From Paraescarpia echinospica (taxonomy: Eukaryota > Annelida > Polychaeta > Sabellida > Siboglinidae), in NCBI GenBank assembly GCA_020002185.1, contig CM034533.1:41378616-41442615 (forward strand): a stretch of 64,000 nt of DNA, written 5' to 3'. Shown here in pieces: positions 61,898 through 64,000 of the stretch (position 1 is its first letter; each line of letters opens with the position of its first letter). A model generated the notes under the pieces. That model had not been told where the DNA came from and made no database searches. It was given only the letters and a program-made list of their open reading frames with translations. The position numbers and the translations under genes are program-made.

Positions 61898-63200
61898 TAA
61901 ACGTTACTGCCGTTACCCATGCAATTATTATTAAGACTTCATCCGGTGGTCGCTTTAGAGTAACCCTCTTGAACCTGACATTGATCGTTAGTTAATGTTA
62001 TCACTATTTATTCCGGTAGTTTGCATATATATTTACGTACATATAGATATAACATAATCACGTTGCCTATAATGGCTGTGTGTGTGTGAGCCATGTTTTT
62101 TTGGAAAATGTACTTATTGTCATTTACTTAACTAACCAGTTTTAGTACTTTTCTATTTCATGTGTTTTAGCGCCTTCGAGTGGACTTTTGGCTAGATTAA
62201 CGGCATTTTACAAATTTACTTTCTTCCTCCATATGGTGATTAATTTGGCATACATCTACGTGGGACGTTTCTTCTGGCAAATGCAACTACAGGAAACTGT
62301 TAATATCTTGTCCAGTCCTTGTAAACTGTTTACGTCACACATGCTGTTCACAACATCCATTCTGTATTAACTAAAGAAGAATATAATATATAGTGTTCTA
62401 CTGATGTGCTGGTCGGATTTCAAATCTACAATTTCTGCAACTATAGTATTATCAACATATCTTAATTAATATGCAGGATAGTTCTTATTTAGGTATATAT
62501 TGATTCATCTGTTCGAGCAATATTCAAAATAGCATTGATCAGAGTGACTCAAATATACCCAATACTTATTAAGAAAATTGACGTTCACCCATTATGGTAA
62601 TGGGGAAAATATTTAAGAACAATGATAATATGCGTCAGATTGTCATCAATATGGTGGCATATATTCTTAACTCTCATGGTCAACGTTGGCGCTGTTATTA
62701 AAGTATGAACGCTATAATATAATTAACTGCTGAGCAAATATAATATCTTGTGCATACCTTCCTGCATGTCGGTGTTCTGTAATCTGATGTTGATATCTAT
62801 TTTTGTCCCGTTCTACAAATGTTTCACCGACTGTTTTTGTTGCGATTTTAATCACCCGAACTACTTTTGTTACCTTATCGTATACCTGCCAACCCCCCCC
62901 GTAAAGAATGCAGGCCTGCAACAGCACCCCTCCCCCGTCTTTCGATTTTGATGTCCAATCCTACTGGGCCGAAATGTTGAAATTCACGATTACGTCTGCA
63001 GGTGGCATTTGCAGTACATCTTCACCTGTGCATCTGGACTTCTTGGATGATAAGTATGGTAGCTGTTCTCGGTGTTCGAGTTAGTGTTTGCTCCCCCTCC
63101 CCCCTATTCTTTAGACGTCCAATACACCAGGACCGAAATATTGTGGCCCACACAAATCTCGAACCTCCCAGATTTTGAAACTAAAGTTAGCAGATATAGT
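61898..63200. other. 3' flank of adaptor copy B
   Basis: Duplicate of 53641-54947, including the TTTTAGCGCCTTCGAGTGGAC repeat at about 62165. No gene was recognised. Confidence 0.6.
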
Positions 63201-63207
63201 AAGCGTA

Positions 63208-63930
63208 ACGTATTAGCTCCATCAGGGCCTATATCACGAAGCCTGTCTGCCATTCATTGGTCATCGCGTTGGTTGTTTCAAGCTTAGATTACTGCAACGC
63301 TCTGCTGCTGGACCTAACCGAATTTCACTTAGCACGTCTCCAGAAGATACACAATAGGGCAGCCCGCCTAGTTGTCCTCACACCTATATCTTCACACATC
63401 ACGCCAGTACTGGCGCTTCTGCACTGGTTGCCAGTCAGACAACGCATTGTGTTTGAAGTACTTGTGTATATTTACAAGGTGCTCCATGGTTTGGCGCCGA
63501 AGTACCTTGCACATCTACTACATCCACGAACTCGCAACCCTCGTCTTTGGCAGCTTGATGACCATCTTCAGCTTGCAGTTCCACGAGCATCAAAATCCAT
63601 CGGCAGGCGAGCGTTTGGCATAACTGGTCCGGCCAAATGGAACGAACTGCCACTGACTCTACGAGATGCTCCGTCTGTGTTTTTATTTAAACGTCACCTG
63701 AAGACATATTTATTTAAACAAACTTATGGTGGACAATAGCAAGATTTATTTACAGGACGTTTTAGTGATTCTTGTTAATTTATGTAATCTATTTTTTATT
63801 TTGTAAATTAACTAATTTATATATTATTTTAATTGTTTTTATAATGTTTCTATATTGTGAGCGCATTGATTAACTATTAGTTAGATATCGCGCGGTAAAA
63901 GAACCTTTATTATTATTACATCAACCGTTT
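63208..63930 (+). pseudogene. L2-like LINE C-terminal fragment, copy B
   Basis: 63257-63739 encodes the same C-terminal block as copy A (SLDYCNALLLDLTEFHLARL … HLKTYLFK), extended to TYGGQ by a one-base change. The catalytic FADD part present in copy A is deleted; the join reads AAGCGTA/ACGTATTAG. Confidence 0.9.
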
Positions 63931-64000
63931 CTACATTGTATGTATTTTTGTTTTTTCACCTGACCTTTCCGCCCTTCTTCACCCCACAGAACGGCAGTGC

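Larger units (their letters stand above)
57284..64000. repeat. Segmental tandem duplication, copy B (runs off the window)
   Basis: Collinear with 49051-56262 with scattered substitutions and small indels. The main difference is loss of the segment equivalent to 54948-55479 (532 bp). Another is a 15-bp CACACGCGCG-rich gain near 60847. Confidence 0.95.

Overview
The window is animal (metazoan) nuclear DNA. Coding sequence is sparse and split by introns with GT/AG junctions. AATAAA signals follow the two best-supported gene types, and non-coding DNA is AT-rich. Non-LTR retrotransposons (CR1-like, L2-like, others), tRNA-derived SINEs and terminal-inverted-repeat (TIR) elements occur throughout. 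The mix suits a marine invertebrate; I cannot name the phylum or species.

Three host genes are well supported. (1) A four-exon gene on the minus strand (22489 to 17016) encodes a 473-residue ankyrin-repeat protein ending in a SOCS box, so an ASB-like substrate receptor for Elongin/Cullin-5 ubiquitin ligases. (2, 3) Two tandem plus-strand copies of one three-exon gene (49535-53565 and 57767-61824) encode 506- and about 511-residue proteins. Each has an N-terminus resembling TBK1-adaptor proteins (AZI2/NAP1, TBKBP1), short coiled coils and two C-terminal UBZ-like zinc fingers. The copies lie in a segmental duplication with an 8,233-bp offset at its left edge. All ten differences in exon 1 change the protein. 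If the assignments hold, both gene types act in ubiquitin-linked signalling, and the adaptor pair would be a recent expansion of an innate-immune scaffold.

Layout. 1-3.1 kb: one short unassigned exon. 3.1-6.7 kb: a region bounded by inverted termini with ACGTTG-type arrays and a 55-bp tandem repeat. 7.2-11.1 kb: a nearly intact CR1-like LINE with an SGNH-esterase ORF1. 11-16.9 kb: SINE pieces, two candidate exons and a perfect 35-bp-arm palindrome. 17-22.5 kb: the ASB-like gene, with a LINE and a SINE in its introns. 23.7 kb: a CACT microsatellite. 25.9-29.5 kb: L2-like fragments and a pogo/Tigger-like MITE. 30.7-32.9 kb: a satellite of exactly 25 units of 89 bp with higher-order structure. 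35.7-36.0 kb: a tRNA-SINE. 36.8-38.6 kb: tandem repeats and two opposed SGNH-hydrolase-like sequences. 40.1-41.8 kb: a decayed LINE. 42 kb: a probable first exon. 43.5-44.2 kb: a hAT-like element with target-site duplication. 44.2-49.0 kb: nothing recognised. 49.0-64.0 kb: the tandem duplication.
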